Shown: positions 47,701 to 57,786, counted from the first letter of the stretch. The stretch is 64,000 nt of DNA from Biomphalaria glabrata (GCF_947242115.1 NC_074713.1:29250697-29314696); one strand, 5' to 3'. A program made the numbers and translations. The notes: generated by a model not told the origin, from the sequence alone.

Positions 47701-50700
47701 TACTGGAAGACAAAGAAAATCATTTCATGGTGTTAAGATATAACAATGTGAGGATACTGGAAGAGAAAGAAAATCATTTCATGGTGATAAGATATAACAA
47801 TGTGAGGATACTGGAAGACAAAGAAAATCATTTCATGGTGATAAGATATAACAATGTGAGGATACTGGAAGAGAAGAGAATCATTTCATGGTGATAAGAT
47901 ACAACAATGTGAGGATACTGGAAGAGAAAGAGAATCATTTCATGGTGATAAGATACAACAATGTGAGGATACTGGAAGAGAAAGAGAATCATTTCATGGT
48001 GATAAGATATAACAATGTGAGGATACTGGAAGAGAAAGAGAATCATTTCATGGTGATAAGATATAACAATGTGAGGATACTGGAAAACAAAGAAAATCAT
48101 TTCATGGTGATAAGATATAACAATGTGAGGATACTGGAAGAGAAAGAGAATCATTTCATGGTGATAAGATATAACAATGTGAGGATACTGGAAGACAAAG
48201 AGAATCATTTCATGGTGTTAAGACATCATCTCAAAATTGAAACAAAATAACAAAAGTTTATGTGGGTCACTTGTTTTGTAAGCAATGCAGATCAAAGTAC
48301 TGGTTTTCATATTTTGTAGCTTGACAAACATGAGGGTGGAAACAGATTTCAAAAGCGCTATTCATTTTTGATTGATTAATATGTCATCGGTGACCTGTTA
48401 TAGTAGTGATAGTTAATTATAAAGAATGAAGCATACCTCTTGAGGTTCAGTTGCTTTGCTCATAAGAGAAAAAACAAATCTTAGAATAAATGTGTCCTCT
48501 AAATGACAGTTCTATTGAGTCTTTCATTACTAACCTTCAACAAAAAAGATCGCCCCCATGAAAAACTTGACAGGAAGAAGAAAACCAGTCCAAACAAGAT
48601 GATTCTCATTGCTGAGAAAAGACTTGAACAACAAGTGTACGGAATAAATTCAATCTGTTGCAACAAGAAGTAAAAATACAAACAAAACAATTATTTCAAT
48701 CTATGTAAATAACAAGTACAAATACAAACATAACAATTATTTCAATCTAAGCAAACAAATACAAACATAACAATTATTTAGTTAAAAAAAAAAAAAAATT
48801 CGGTCACAACATTAATCAATATGTTAACAATTCCAATTTTTCCTAAAAATAGTTTTTCAGCACATACTCAATAGAAGAAGCAGAGAAGATAAATTGTTAC
48901 AAAATGTAAATATTTGATGTAAAATCTGCATTGTACATGTAAGCACAGTTCCTTATAAAATAATTCTTTGGTTTATTTTATGCTGGATGCTTTGAGATGG
49001 TAGAGTAATATCAAACATTGTTTAGTAGCAAGAAGAAAAAATTAAATAAAGTGACTAGTTAATTATTATCACTGTTATTTGTTGTTTTTATGTATTTTAC
49101 CTATAAAAAAAAATCTATTAAATAGATAAAAAAAAATTTTAGTCTTTACAACAGTTGGACATGTCGCAGACACATTGTTTTAACTGATCAGGATATTAGT
49201 TGATAAATTAATAATTAAACAATGAAATATATATTTTTTTTTTTAAATATTCAGGAGGGCCTAGAAATGTAAGTAAAAACTAATTTTTTTTACAGGTTTC
49301 TTAAGTCTCTGACTGTTCAGCCCATCTCTGATAGTTCTGTAGACAACAGATTTATCACTGCCAAGAAAAGGTAAGCACCATTTCTTCAGGTCATCATTGA
49401 AGAACAGGAAGGAGCTAAACAAACAAACAAATTACTTTTCATCAGTTTAGAAAGTTAACAAAACTTAACAGAATATCTGCTCAATTGTCATAAAGAAAAC
49501 TTTCATATTTCCATAAAATCAATTGGACATATTTAAATCTAACATTTTCTTTGTCAGTATTACCGTTTGGGAAGTCTATAGTCCAATTTGGGCATTGGGT
49601 CAGGATACAAAGCTTTTCTTAAGGAGCCCAATTCATTTCTGTATGCAACACCATAAACAGCTGATTCGAATGTTCCAGTGTTAATGACTGCTCCCTGATG
49701 ATCATTGTAAAAATGCCTTGTTAGAAATGATTATATACAATGTAATGTTTATATGAATACATTGTGGAAAGTTAACCATCTGAACATGCTGGAATAAGTC
49801 AGTTTTTAGCAGAAATCTGAGACAGAGAAGCTTTCTTATGACATATATTCACCCACAAAAATGATGATGGATTATGTACAACATATTGTATGAGTATCTT
49901 CTAAGCGCCTATAGCAGTTGCTAGGTTTAAATGCTTTATTGTATTTTTTGTTCTTTATTCTAGTTTTTTTTATAACACAGTCCACACTTCTATTATCTGT
50001 ATTTAAATTTCCAGTATTGGTTTAGTTATTTCCCCTCAAACCAAGTTGCTCATCATGGCCTATTACCTATAACAAGTGAAATGTTAATACACTTTTATTC
50101 TAAGTGAAATGTTAATACACTTTTATTCTATCTAAATATGTGCAGAATGGTAATGATCTAAAATGCTTGACTTATTTTCTATATTCATTCTGAAAAGGAA
50201 AACTGGTTTAGCTGATTACTAGTATTTAAAAAAAAAACACTTGTACAAATAAAAAGTCCTCTTGTCACCTACCTCAGGTCCCACTTTAGTTTCTATGAAA
50301 CTCTCAACGTTACTAAGTTCACCTGCAAGGTGATGAACATATTGAATAGCTTGTAAGTTCTTAATAAATATTTTTTTGAACAACAAAAAAACAGTAAAAA
50401 TTATTGTGACATAAACTTTAAAATTTGAACAAAAAAAAAAATGCTGTAATTTCTCGCAGTTAAAGAACTAATTGTACATTTTTCTATCATTTAAAAAAAA
50501 AAAAAAAGATTTGGTTTGGATCATTTTATAAGCATAAAGTTTGCATTAACTGACATCTAGAATTTTCATATTAACATAAATACAATTTTTTTTATTCTTG
50601 AACTGAAATAAGTCAAGAATTAACGCAGCTGTGATTTACCTTCTTTAAACTGCTGTCTGGTGTATTCAAGTCCAATTTCTGCTGGAATGCTATCAAAGCC

Positions 50701-53700
50701 AACTGATCCAATGACAAAAACATTATTTTCAGCAGCTTTTTTGTTGTATAACAGCTGCATCTTTTCTAAAAACTGGCAACAGAATTAAGTTACAACATTA
50801 TACATATAGATACTGTGATAGTTTGTACTATAACAGTATCCTACATCTTTAGGTGGTACAGTTAAACTAGTTTTAAAGCTGGTGGAGACCACTATTTGTA
50901 TTCTGGACAGTCAACAATATATAGGGAAAAGTCATTTCTGTAGCTCATAGTGAATCTATTATAAACCTTTGGCCACAGAACTTGATGAATTCTACTATAT
51001 GTATCTGCTTTGGGGGTGCAGTGGCTGAGTGGTAACGCTTGGCTTCTGAACCAGAGGTCCCGAGTTTGAATCTCTGTGAAGACCGGGATTTTTACTTTTA
51101 GGATTTTAGGGTACCTCTGAGTCCACCCTGAGTCCACCAAGCTCTAATGTTCACCTGACTTGAGTTGGGGAAAAGTAAAGGCTGGTTAGTCGTTGTGCTG
51201 GCATGATGACATCCTTTTTAACCGTGGGCCACAAAAATAGTTGACCTTTACATCGTCTGCCCAATACATCACAAGGTCTGAAAGGGGAACTTCACATACT
51301 TTACTATCTCTGCTTTACAGGGCCGGTCCTACAGGTTGCGGGGCCCTATGCGAAACGGATTCTGCGGGCCTAATTTGCGTTGTAATAAGGATAATAAGTG
51401 AAAATTTTAAGATTTAGTATTATAAAATAAATTCGTCTTTTATTTTATTTATAGTTTACTAAGTACAAAATCACTGACAAATTAACTTTACGAGCTATCT
51501 ACATAAGATAGTAGTTTTCAAATAAAATGCCAATAAACATTCAGATCTGCCTTTTAGATTTACTATCGACTAGCAAAATATCGCTTTTTTTTTCGAAGAG
51601 GTCGAGATAGATTTAGACCTATATTTGTATGCCAGTACTATTAAAAGTAAATTAAGTATTTGAACTTCTTGTTTATTATTACATTTTTATTAAATGAAAG
51701 CTGACAAAGCCGTTTCGTTTTGTATTCTTTTTAAATCGCGAGTAAGATTGGCGTTTTCCATATTGAATGTATTATCTTCTTTTTTGAAGTAACGTCTGTA
51801 TCAAATAAGAATGACACACCGAAATGATAATTTTGTCTGTTTCAGGGAGATTTGCATCAGTTTTCAAAAGATTTTAATAATTTCAGGAAATTTTCATGAC
51901 TTTTTCTTACATTTTATAATTTCAGGAGAATTACAGGAACCCTTTAATAATAAATTAAAATGGTTTCATTTAATAATTTACACCCAGAATTTGCATCGCG
52001 CGGGGCCTATGAAAGTGCGGGGCCCTGCTGCTTTATATGTATACCAAGGGAAACTTTTCTTTGTTATGAAAGTAAGGTTGTCATTGTCGGAACCTAGGAG
52101 AAAAAAACTCAACTCTCTGCAGCCTTGCAGCTATACCAAAACATGGGAAAAGCTTAAGAAGTCAACCCTAAGAAAAAAATCAGGAGCTGACAACCCTTAG
52201 GTAGTTTGACGCACACTTTGCTACACCCTGGCAGAGCATGTGATGCTCCTGATCCCAAACTGTACCAACACAAGCCTTTGGATAGATCAGCTGCGTGGAA
52301 AGGGGGAAACTGATATGGGGGCAACATCATCCAGACCATAACTAATGCCCAGGCATTCATCTCATTTCCACGAGATGATTCATAGTCATTTAGCGACTGA
52401 AGGAGGCCATAACTTTTGTTACTTGAAATAACAAAACCTACAATTTTATTTTATTTTTATTCTGTACCATACTAGTCACCAATGAAATAGATTAAATCAG
52501 TTAAATGTCAACTGTATGGATAATTAATAATTATTAAAAAATTATTGATTTTTTAAAATTCAAATAAAAAATATGAATTACTTTATGTGATTAGAATAAT
52601 TATAAGAAATGTAGAAAAGGATGGACTTCTAAAAAAATTATTAGCATGCATTGTTCTGATTAAGGACAGAGACCTTAATAAGTCATACACTTCCTTCTTA
52701 AACCAACCTGTGGCTCTCCACTTATGTCAAGATGATGTGTTCCATTCTCAATGCAGGCCTGCACAACTGGCTCACCATAAAAGCGATACTAGACAGAAAT
52801 GCAGAAAATATTTTAATAACTTTACTTAACAACAATTAACTAATAAAACAGTTGAACCTTTGTTACTCTTTAATGACAAAGTTATGAAAGTTCAAGTACT
52901 TAAATAAGAAATTTGAATAAATATGAAAGAAAAAGAAGTTATTTATCTGAGACTCTGGGCACGTCCATTTAATCTTATTTAAAGAAATTCTTATAATTCG
53001 TTTAAATTAGTTAATCCCCAGTAAAGTCAAAAAGCCTTTAACAATTCATGCCTCCTTTATGATTCTTTGCTACCTATTTCTTTTTCCTAACTCCTAAAAA
53101 AAAATTTTTTTATGCCAAGTGTTTATGAATTTTCTATTTCTTGAACCCTGATGACTCTATAGAAAAGCCTCAAAAACAATACTGCTTGCTGGTTTCCTTA
53201 AGTATTAATTCCCTTTTAATGTAAAGCTGTGCATTATCTTATATATATTATTATAATGTAAAACTGTACATTATCTTGTTATATATTATAAGAATGAATG
53301 TTTTCTTCACACAATCTTTGCTTTGAAGCTGAAAATGGAGTGTTTCATAAAACCTTTTTATTTTCTTATAATAATAACATTAACTTAAAAACACATGACA
53401 GCAAAAATAAAAAAGCTGAAAAACTATGATATCCCATTTAAATCGACCACCAGCGGACAATGGTTATGCAGGCGCTGAATTTGGCAAAATATGTAGGTCA
53501 CAGCTGGGACTGCATAGCCATGGGAAATACTGCATGCCTAATTAATGTTCAGACTCGAAGACAAGCCTTATTATTATTATTCAATTGAACTTCATAAGTT
53601 TGACACAATATTTGTTTCAGAAATTATTATATTTTCTCATTCTAAATTAGATAGAAATTTGTATTCACTATCTTTTGTCTAACCTAATATCAACTGCTGT

Positions 53701-54234
53701 AAACTTACTGGGCCAACACAATTCAGAACAACCTTAGTTTGTTTGGCCATCTCAGCTAATGACTGGGGGCTACTCACATCAGCAATAATGACTGGAATCT
53801 CCTCCAATGTTTTGCCTTTTTGTGTCCAAAGAAAACATGTTTATTAGCTTTTCTCAGTGTCTGACAGAGCTAACAAATTAATAGTCAGTCAATGATTATG
53901 AAATGTTCTTGTACAATTTTTTAAGCATATTTTTTTTCTTTATCATGATTCTGTTTAATATACAAAAAATATGTTTAATTAGTATGGCATACAAAACATA
54001 ATTTATACCTTTTAAAAACAATATCTTTGAAATATATATAAGGTACAGCCATTATCTCTTATTTACCAGTTCGCTCAGATGCTTCACTTAAGACTTTTTG
54101 CAACTTTTCCATACTCCTTCCTGCAACAGCCCATGATAACCTCTCTTCTTCTGCCACTCTGGATACTTCATCTACTGTATATTGGCCAGTGAAGCCAGTT
54201 GCACCAAAAACAACCAGGTCAAATCTACGTCCTT
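44755..54234 (-). CDS. Saccharopine dehydrogenase-like oxidoreductase, 12 coding exons seen
   Basis: Minus-strand exons in 5'-to-3' order: 54234-54067, 53815-53709, 52788-52708, 50772-50640, 50322-50273, 49694-49564, 49414-49294, 48654-48535, 47378-47322, 47042-46928, 46715-46634, 44878-44755 (TAG). All junctions keep phase, and the 1,289 nt give about 430 residues, against about 429 in vertebrate SCCPDH. The N-terminal Rossmann motif is FDLVVFGATGFTGQ. Family blocks follow: VVLNCVGPYRFYGEPVVQAC, DISGEPQFLEKMQLLYN, VGFDSIPAEIGLEYT, LPFLGSDKSVVYRT, a hydrophobic segment (IILFGLVFFFLSSFSWGR), SLGFFKKGGPTRKQ, SFSMTFFGYGYTKD and GGVLTPGAAF. Vertebrate SCCPDH is a putative NAD(P)-binding oxidoreductase of lipid droplets and mitochondria with unproven substrate. 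The start exon is unplaced: splicing to AAGGACG needs a phase-1 exon, while splicing to TCAATAAATG (54247) needs phase 0, for which an ATG followed by GTACGT at 55820-55811 is a weak candidate. Confidence 0.94.
45541..45672 (+). mobile_element. Transposon 3'-end fragment, RTE-like, in the last SCCPDH intron
   Basis: The text AAGAAACATTCCTGCCAAGT, TTTATCAAGATTGGTCAAGT, GGTTTTGATGTCTATAAGTC and ACATACATACACACACC, ending in TATAATATAGAT, resembles the 3' ends of RTE-type LINEs and related repeats. Only this end is present. The assignment is from memory of the style. Confidence 0.4.
45690..46112. repeat. TCTAGATCT-rich patch in intron
   Basis: AGATCTAGA and CTAGATCT words occur densely throughout, giving many overlapping short palindromes. 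Similar patches lie at 10945, 14833, 17480-17600, 22674, 29055, 29700, 30195, 55620 and 58480. Confidence 0.7.
47364..48224 (-). repeat. 54-bp minisatellite (16 units) built on the exon 10 splice acceptor
   Basis: Sixteen head-to-tail units fill most of the intron before SCCPDH exon 10 (47378-47322) and overlap its first 13-14 bases. On the gene strand each unit reads TATCCTCACATTG, TTATATCTTATCACCATGAA, ATGATTTTCTTTGTCTTCCAG (without its first base). That is a branch-point-like CTTATCAC, a polypyrimidine tract and an AG followed by the exon's own first bases. The unit is 18 codons and is open in the exon's frame (YPHIVISYHHEMIFFVFQ). One unit near 47876 is one base short. Units differ mainly at ..GACAAAG.. 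or ..GAGAAAG.. on the plus strand. Long plus-strand open frames (RYNNVRILEDKENHFMVI repeats) are by-products. Confidence 0.95.
51009..51300 (+). mobile_element. tRNA-derived SINE, family B, in SCCPDH intron
   Basis: GTGCAGTGGCTGAGTGGTAA is the A-box head, and GAGTTTGAATCTC the B-box (about 51062-51074). Then AAGACCGGGATTTT, CACCTGACTTGAGTTGGGGA, AAAGTAAAGGCTGGTTAGTC, GTTGTGCTGGCATGATGACA and a tail with ACATCGTCTGCCC. It matches 30745-31003 in reverse. A tRNA gene is ruled out by the missing acceptor stem. Confidence 0.88.
51318..52027 (+). mobile_element. hAT element, GGGCCGG family, 710 bp, in SCCPDH intron
   Basis: It begins CAGGGCCGGTCCTAC and ends GTGCGGGGCCCTG. The target duplication CTGCTTTA is exact (51310-51317 and 52028-52035). 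It shares both ends and inner words (GGATAATAAGTGAAAATT, AAATAAATTCGTCTTT) with 59719-61232 and is a deleted relative of it. A scrap of LINE 3' tail is inserted at 51770-51808. Confidence 0.9.
51770..51808 (+). mobile_element. LINE 3'-tail scrap (about 39 bp) inside the hAT element
   Basis: ATTATCTTCTTTTTTGAAGT followed by AACGTCTGTAT matches the last part of LINE copies 2 and 3 (14153-14185 plus; 17705-17737 minus). The homologous position in the hAT relative at about 61060 lacks it. So this is either an extreme 5'-truncated LINE insertion or a SINE tail. Confidence 0.75.
52036..52707. other. Remainder of SCCPDH intron, no feature
   Basis: Intron sequence. The open stretches on both strands near 52154-52360 show no recognisable motif. 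Confidence 0.45.
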
Positions 54235-54404
54235 CTGCATTTATTGACTAGTTTAAATAATTGACCAAATAAAAAAATATTACTGAGGCAATTAGTACAA
54301 AATAATAATAGAATAATAGATTTTATTATCAGGTAATTGAAGGGTAAAAATTAGATAAATGTTTGGTCTAGACACCGTGCCACGTATACTTAGTTACTAT
54401 AGGA

Positions 54405-54488
54405 ATAACATTTTAGTTTTATGTTCTAATTTGATTTGTAGAAATTTCTTTTAATAAATCATAAATAATGCTTTGTTTGATTTTTACA
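54405..54488 (-). mobile_element. LINE fragment in the first duplicated unit
   Basis: ACATTTTAGTTTTATGTTCT through ATTTCTTTTAATAAATC and AATGCTTTGTTTGATTTTT matches 18193-18267 of LINE copy 3 (minus strand). It is diverged and truncated at both ends. Confidence 0.8.
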
Positions 54489-54508
54489 ATATTTGTGTCA
54501 GAAATTAC

Positions 54509-54601
54509 TATACAGTTCAAAGCAACCTTAGTTTGTTTGGCCATCTCAGCTAATGACTGGAATACTCACATTAACAGCTTGAGTCTCTTCCAAGGTTTTG
54601 C
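54509..54601 (-). pseudogene. Decayed second copy of SCCPDH exon 3
   Basis: It starts like exon 3 (GGCAAAACCTTGGAAGAGAC; KTLEE retained) and keeps the part encoding MAKQTKV. It has lost two bases in the middle, which shifts the frame into a stop, and its donor site is gone (the genuine exon ends GGCCCA before GTAAGT). It cannot be a working exon. Confidence 0.85.
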
Positions 54602-54864
54602 CTTTTTGTGTCAAAAGAAAACATGTTTATTAGCTTTTCTCAGTGTGTGACAGAGCTAACAATTTAATAGTCAGTCAATGATTATGAAATTTTCTTGTAC
54701 AATTTTTATGCATATTTTTTTTTCTTTATCATGATACTGTTTAATATACAAAAAAAATATGTTTAATTAGTATGACATACAAAACATAATTTATACCTTT
54801 TAAAAACAATATCTTTGAAATATAAATATAAGATAAATGGTACAGCCATTGTCTCTTTATTTAC

Positions 54865-55030
54865 CAGTTTGTTCAGATGCTTCATCTAAGACTTTTTGCA
54901 ACTTTTCGATTCGCATTCCTGCACCAGCCACTGACATCCTCTCTTCATGTGCCCCACTGGATACTTCATCTAGTGTAGTTTCATTGAAATCTCTTATCAT
55001 GATCCAATTATAATCCTCATGGGCGGCTAT
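54865..55030 (-). pseudogene. Diverged second copy of SCCPDH exon 2, Rossmann motif lost
   Basis: The 3' half is close to exon 2 (LDEVSSGAHEER, then EKLQKVLDEASEQT), and the donor ACTG before GTAAATAA is intact. The 5' half, which in the true exon encodes VVFGATGFTGQ, reads YNWIMIRDFNETT. The nucleotide-binding glycines are therefore absent, although the frame stays open for about 50 codons. It is paired with a broken exon 3 copy, so a dying duplicate is likeliest. Confidence 0.75.
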
Positions 55031-55148
55031 CTAGTTTATATAATTGACCAAACAAAAAAAAACAACAAATTGCTGAGGCAATAGTACAAAATAATAATAG
55101 AATAATAGATTTTATTATCAAATGTTTGGTCTAGACACCATGCCACTA

Positions 55149-55290
55149 ATGTTTAACATTTTAGTTTTATGTTCTTTTTTTATTTGTAGGAATTTTCGTA
55201 ATATAAATCCTAATGCTTTGTGATTTTTTAATAGTTTTATCAATATAGGTATTTTATGATAGTTTTTCATTTATTATAACACATGTATTT
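55149..55290 (-). mobile_element. LINE fragment in the second duplicated unit
   Basis: Matches 18191-18332 of LINE copy 3 on the minus strand, through GATAGTTTTTCATTTATTAT followed by AACAC. It is longer than its twin at 54405, which has lost the distal part. Confidence 0.8.
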
Positions 55291-55379
55291 TATTTCAGAA
55301 TATGTGACTAAAATTACACAGTTATATATGTAAAGATCTTATTAGTCTTACATAAAAGATAAGATGAGGCCAATCATAA

Positions 55380-55815
55380 TTATGGGACATACTGTCTTTT
55401 AATGTGGCCCATTTGGCCGGCGCCTTCGACATAGAAAGCCTTAGCTCTGACCAGGTCGCGGCCTACGTCATCACTGGTCAGAGGCCAAGGTTATGCGTCA
55501 CTGATTGATGCGTGTGTACGTAACCACTCAGTCCACTGTGTTGCTGTGTAGTTTACATAGACAGAAAGATTTCTTTTGAAACAAATAGAATCTTCATCTA
55601 AATATGATTTAGACTTTTCAAAATATTCATCATGGATTAAAACTCTAGATCTACAATGGTGAACAAATGTCTCGTTTTGTAAAGGATCTAGATCTAGCAC
55701 TACTAGTAACTAGCAGATATGCTTTCCGATTACCAAAATATGACGAATGGTGGCTTAGAAAGAAAAAATGGCCAGCGGTAATACCTTTGGCTTAGTATAA
55801 GGATTAGATCTACGT
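55380..55815. other. CpG-richer stretch upstream of SCCPDH, candidate promoter area
   Basis: 55405-55510 is markedly richer in CG than its surroundings (GGCCGGCGCCTTCGAC, CAGGTCGCGGCCTACGTCAT) and lies upstream of the minus-strand oxidoreductase gene. It is a reasonable place for a promoter and 5' UTR, possibly bidirectional. A 69-codon minus-strand open frame (55491-55700) starts in TCTAGATCT repeats and is not recognised. Confidence 0.35.
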
Positions 55816-56936
55816 ACCATTAAAGGAGTACTCTAAAGTAAGTAAATATTTCTAGATCCAGCATATTAACATTATACATAATTAATTGACTTTTATGCTT
55901 TTGATGATTAACATGATAATCATTATATTATGATTATATAAAGTCAAAGTGGGTAGATCTAGAAATCTAGGCCTAGCCTAGGCATTGAATTTTGAATACT
56001 TGATCTAGGCTAGGACGATGTAGATCTAATTGTAAATCTATTCATTTAATAACGATTCTGTCAATAATTATAGAGTCTAGATCTAGTTTATATACCAATA
56101 GCATAGTATAGTCCGTATATTATATAGAAGTACAAATAGACAGGTAGTAACTTATAGATTTATAATAGATAGAGATACATATATATATTTTATATAGATA
56201 TATATATTATATATATATTATATATATATATATAACCAGTAGAAGTACAGATCTATAATCTATTGTAGTCTATTACTAGTATTCTATAGTTACATAGACT
56301 CATTCTATTAGACTGTTAGACAGTTACTATTAGATCTGTCATATTTTATACCTCGGTATATATACCAAATTATTCTAGTAAATGTTAGATGTTATATATA
56401 GGCCTAATATATACATTTTATTTTATATTTTATACAGTTTACATTTCATTTCAAAAAAATTAATTGTAAACTTTCAGATCTGTCATTAACATTTTCAAGA
56501 CGAAGTATCATGGACAGTATTGAAAGATTACATACTATAAAGGAATACTCTAAAGTAAGTAATAATTATTACTAGCATCTAGCATATAATATTAGTATTA
56601 TAAATAATTTAAATTTTTTATGCTTTTGATGATCAACAAGACTATAAAAAGAGGCTATTGCTAGGAAGTAATACTACTTTAGGCTAGAACTATGTACATC
56701 TATTAATTTAATAACGATTCTATCAATAAATATTCTAGTAAATGTTTGATATTATTATATTATATACAGTATTTATTTACAGTTTGCATTTCATCTAAAA
56801 AATATTAATAGTAAACTTTATTTAACTTTCAGATCTGCCGTTAACATTTTGAAGACGATGAAGTATTGTGGACGAGCTACTACACATGATAGAGTAGAGA
56901 GTGCATTAAAAAAAGTGTTAAGTCTCAGGAAGTTGC
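55816..56936 (+). repeat. Duplicated exon-like cassettes
   Basis: AGTACTCTAAAGTAAGTAA or AATACTCTAAAGTAAGTAA (a consensus-quality donor) occurs at about 55829 and 56541. Each is followed by related intron-like text (TTTTATGCTTTTGATGAT). An acceptor-like AACTTTCAGATCTG precedes two related exon-like blocks (from about 56477 and 56831), each with TTAACATTTT(C/G)AAGACGA. One cassette reads MDSIERLHTIKEYSK up to the donor. No protein family is recognised. It could be the 5' end of an unknown gene or a repeat with splice-like words. Confidence 0.45.
56160..56236. repeat. TATA microsatellite
   Basis: Long runs of TA/ATAT units between 56166 and 56235, able to fold on themselves. Confidence 0.85.
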
Positions 56937-56937
56937 A

Positions 56938-57066
56938 GGATGGCTGCCTGGTCTTGTGGTTTGCGCGCTGGACTGTCATTTGGATTTATCAATGTCTCTG
57001 GTTCAAACCCTGCCCGCTCCCATCCCCTGTTGTCAACTCTGAAGGAACATCCGAAACATGTCAAAC
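56938..57066 (+). mobile_element. SINE, family A
   Basis: GGATGGCTGCCTGGTCTTGT is the head, and GGTTCAAACCCTGCCCGCTC the B-box region. A deletion joins CCATCCCCTGTTGTC directly to CAACTCTGAAGGAACATCCG. It inserted into the second exon-like cassette, so the open frame 56849-57103 is a chimera of cassette and SINE. Confidence 0.85.
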
Positions 57067-57737
57067 ATATAAGGATATAATAGTAAAAAAAACATATCAG
57101 TGATTTCAGTGAATTTCAAGATAGTGTAAGAAATATAAATGTGTCTTCGTTTTGGATGTTCTTTGTCAAGAGGAGTGTATGATTTATGTACATTGTAAAG
57201 GTTCTGGTCCAGTTAAGGTAGTATATATATATTCTATTGTTCTTGGTACATCTCTTTGATGTTTTTTTTTTAAACAAACAGAAGTATTTGGTAAAGGTGA
57301 TAAGCTACTTCTTAAAACTGTATCCTACATTTATGAAATTACTAATTTGTTAGAACTCATAGAACAATATTCTACAAAAAATTTTACCAACAATACTAAC
57401 AGTTTTTAAATGCTATTAAAGAAAACACTAAGTACACAAATACAAAAAATGACAATGAAATAAATATATTAAATTGACTTAAACCAAACAGGACTAAATA
57501 AGAAGACCATGTCACTTTTTATGGACTATCTAAATTAAGTATTGTCTACCCACATCCTGCAGATTCCTGCTTATATAAGTTATTGACCATGTACACTACA
57601 TATATTTAAAGGTTTAAGATACAGTGGGATAAATCAAAAAGATGAAAATATTTCTTTTATCTTTCCCAATTTTAATGATTCATCAAAACATCATAAAGGT
57701 TCTCTGTAAGTCTAACTGTTAGATGTTATATTATGGG
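57067..57737. other. Intergenic, no gene seen
   Basis: AT-rich with no supported coding feature. A TA run lies near 57222. Confidence 0.4.
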
Positions 57738-57786
57738 TAATTATCTTGTTTTTTGAAGTAACTTGTGTAATCTATAAGATAAGATA
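57738..57786 (+). mobile_element. LINE-type 3'-tail scrap
   Basis: TAATTATCTTGTTTTTTGAA followed by GTAACTTGTGTAATCTATAA and GATAAGA follows the LINE tail order, including the final AAGATAAGA-like end. No upstream LINE sequence is present. Confidence 0.6.

Larger units (their letters stand above)
53700..55290 (-). repeat. Tandem duplication of about 790 bp carrying SCCPDH exons 2-3
   Basis: Unit one (about 53710-54488) and unit two (about 54505-55290) match along their whole length, at offsets of 789-794 bp. Shared words include ACCTTAGTTTGTTTGGCCAT, AAAACATGTTTATTAGCTTT, AATAGTCAGTCAATGATTAT and AATAGAATAATAGATTTTAT. Both units also carry a LINE fragment at the same relative place, so the LINE scrap arrived before the duplication. 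Confidence 0.9.

Noticed and set aside
47313-48250. Two plus-strand open frames encoding an 18-residue repeat protein (RYNNVRILEDKENHFMVI)
   Set aside because: They exist only because the 54-bp unit is a multiple of three and lacks stops on that strand. The repeat is explained by the minus-strand splice acceptor, and no start or flanking gene supports the plus strand.
51009-51080. tRNA gene (A box and B box present)
   Set aside because: Same reasoning; it is the head of SINE family B, matched in reverse at 30745-31003.
55491-55700. 69-codon minus-strand gene upstream of SCCPDH
   Set aside because: It starts inside TCTAGATCT repeats, has no recognisable domain or splice context, and cannot be joined in phase to SCCPDH exon 2.
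56849-57103. 84-codon plus-strand gene
   Set aside because: Its second half is the SINE at 56938-57066; the frame is a chimera of cassette and SINE.
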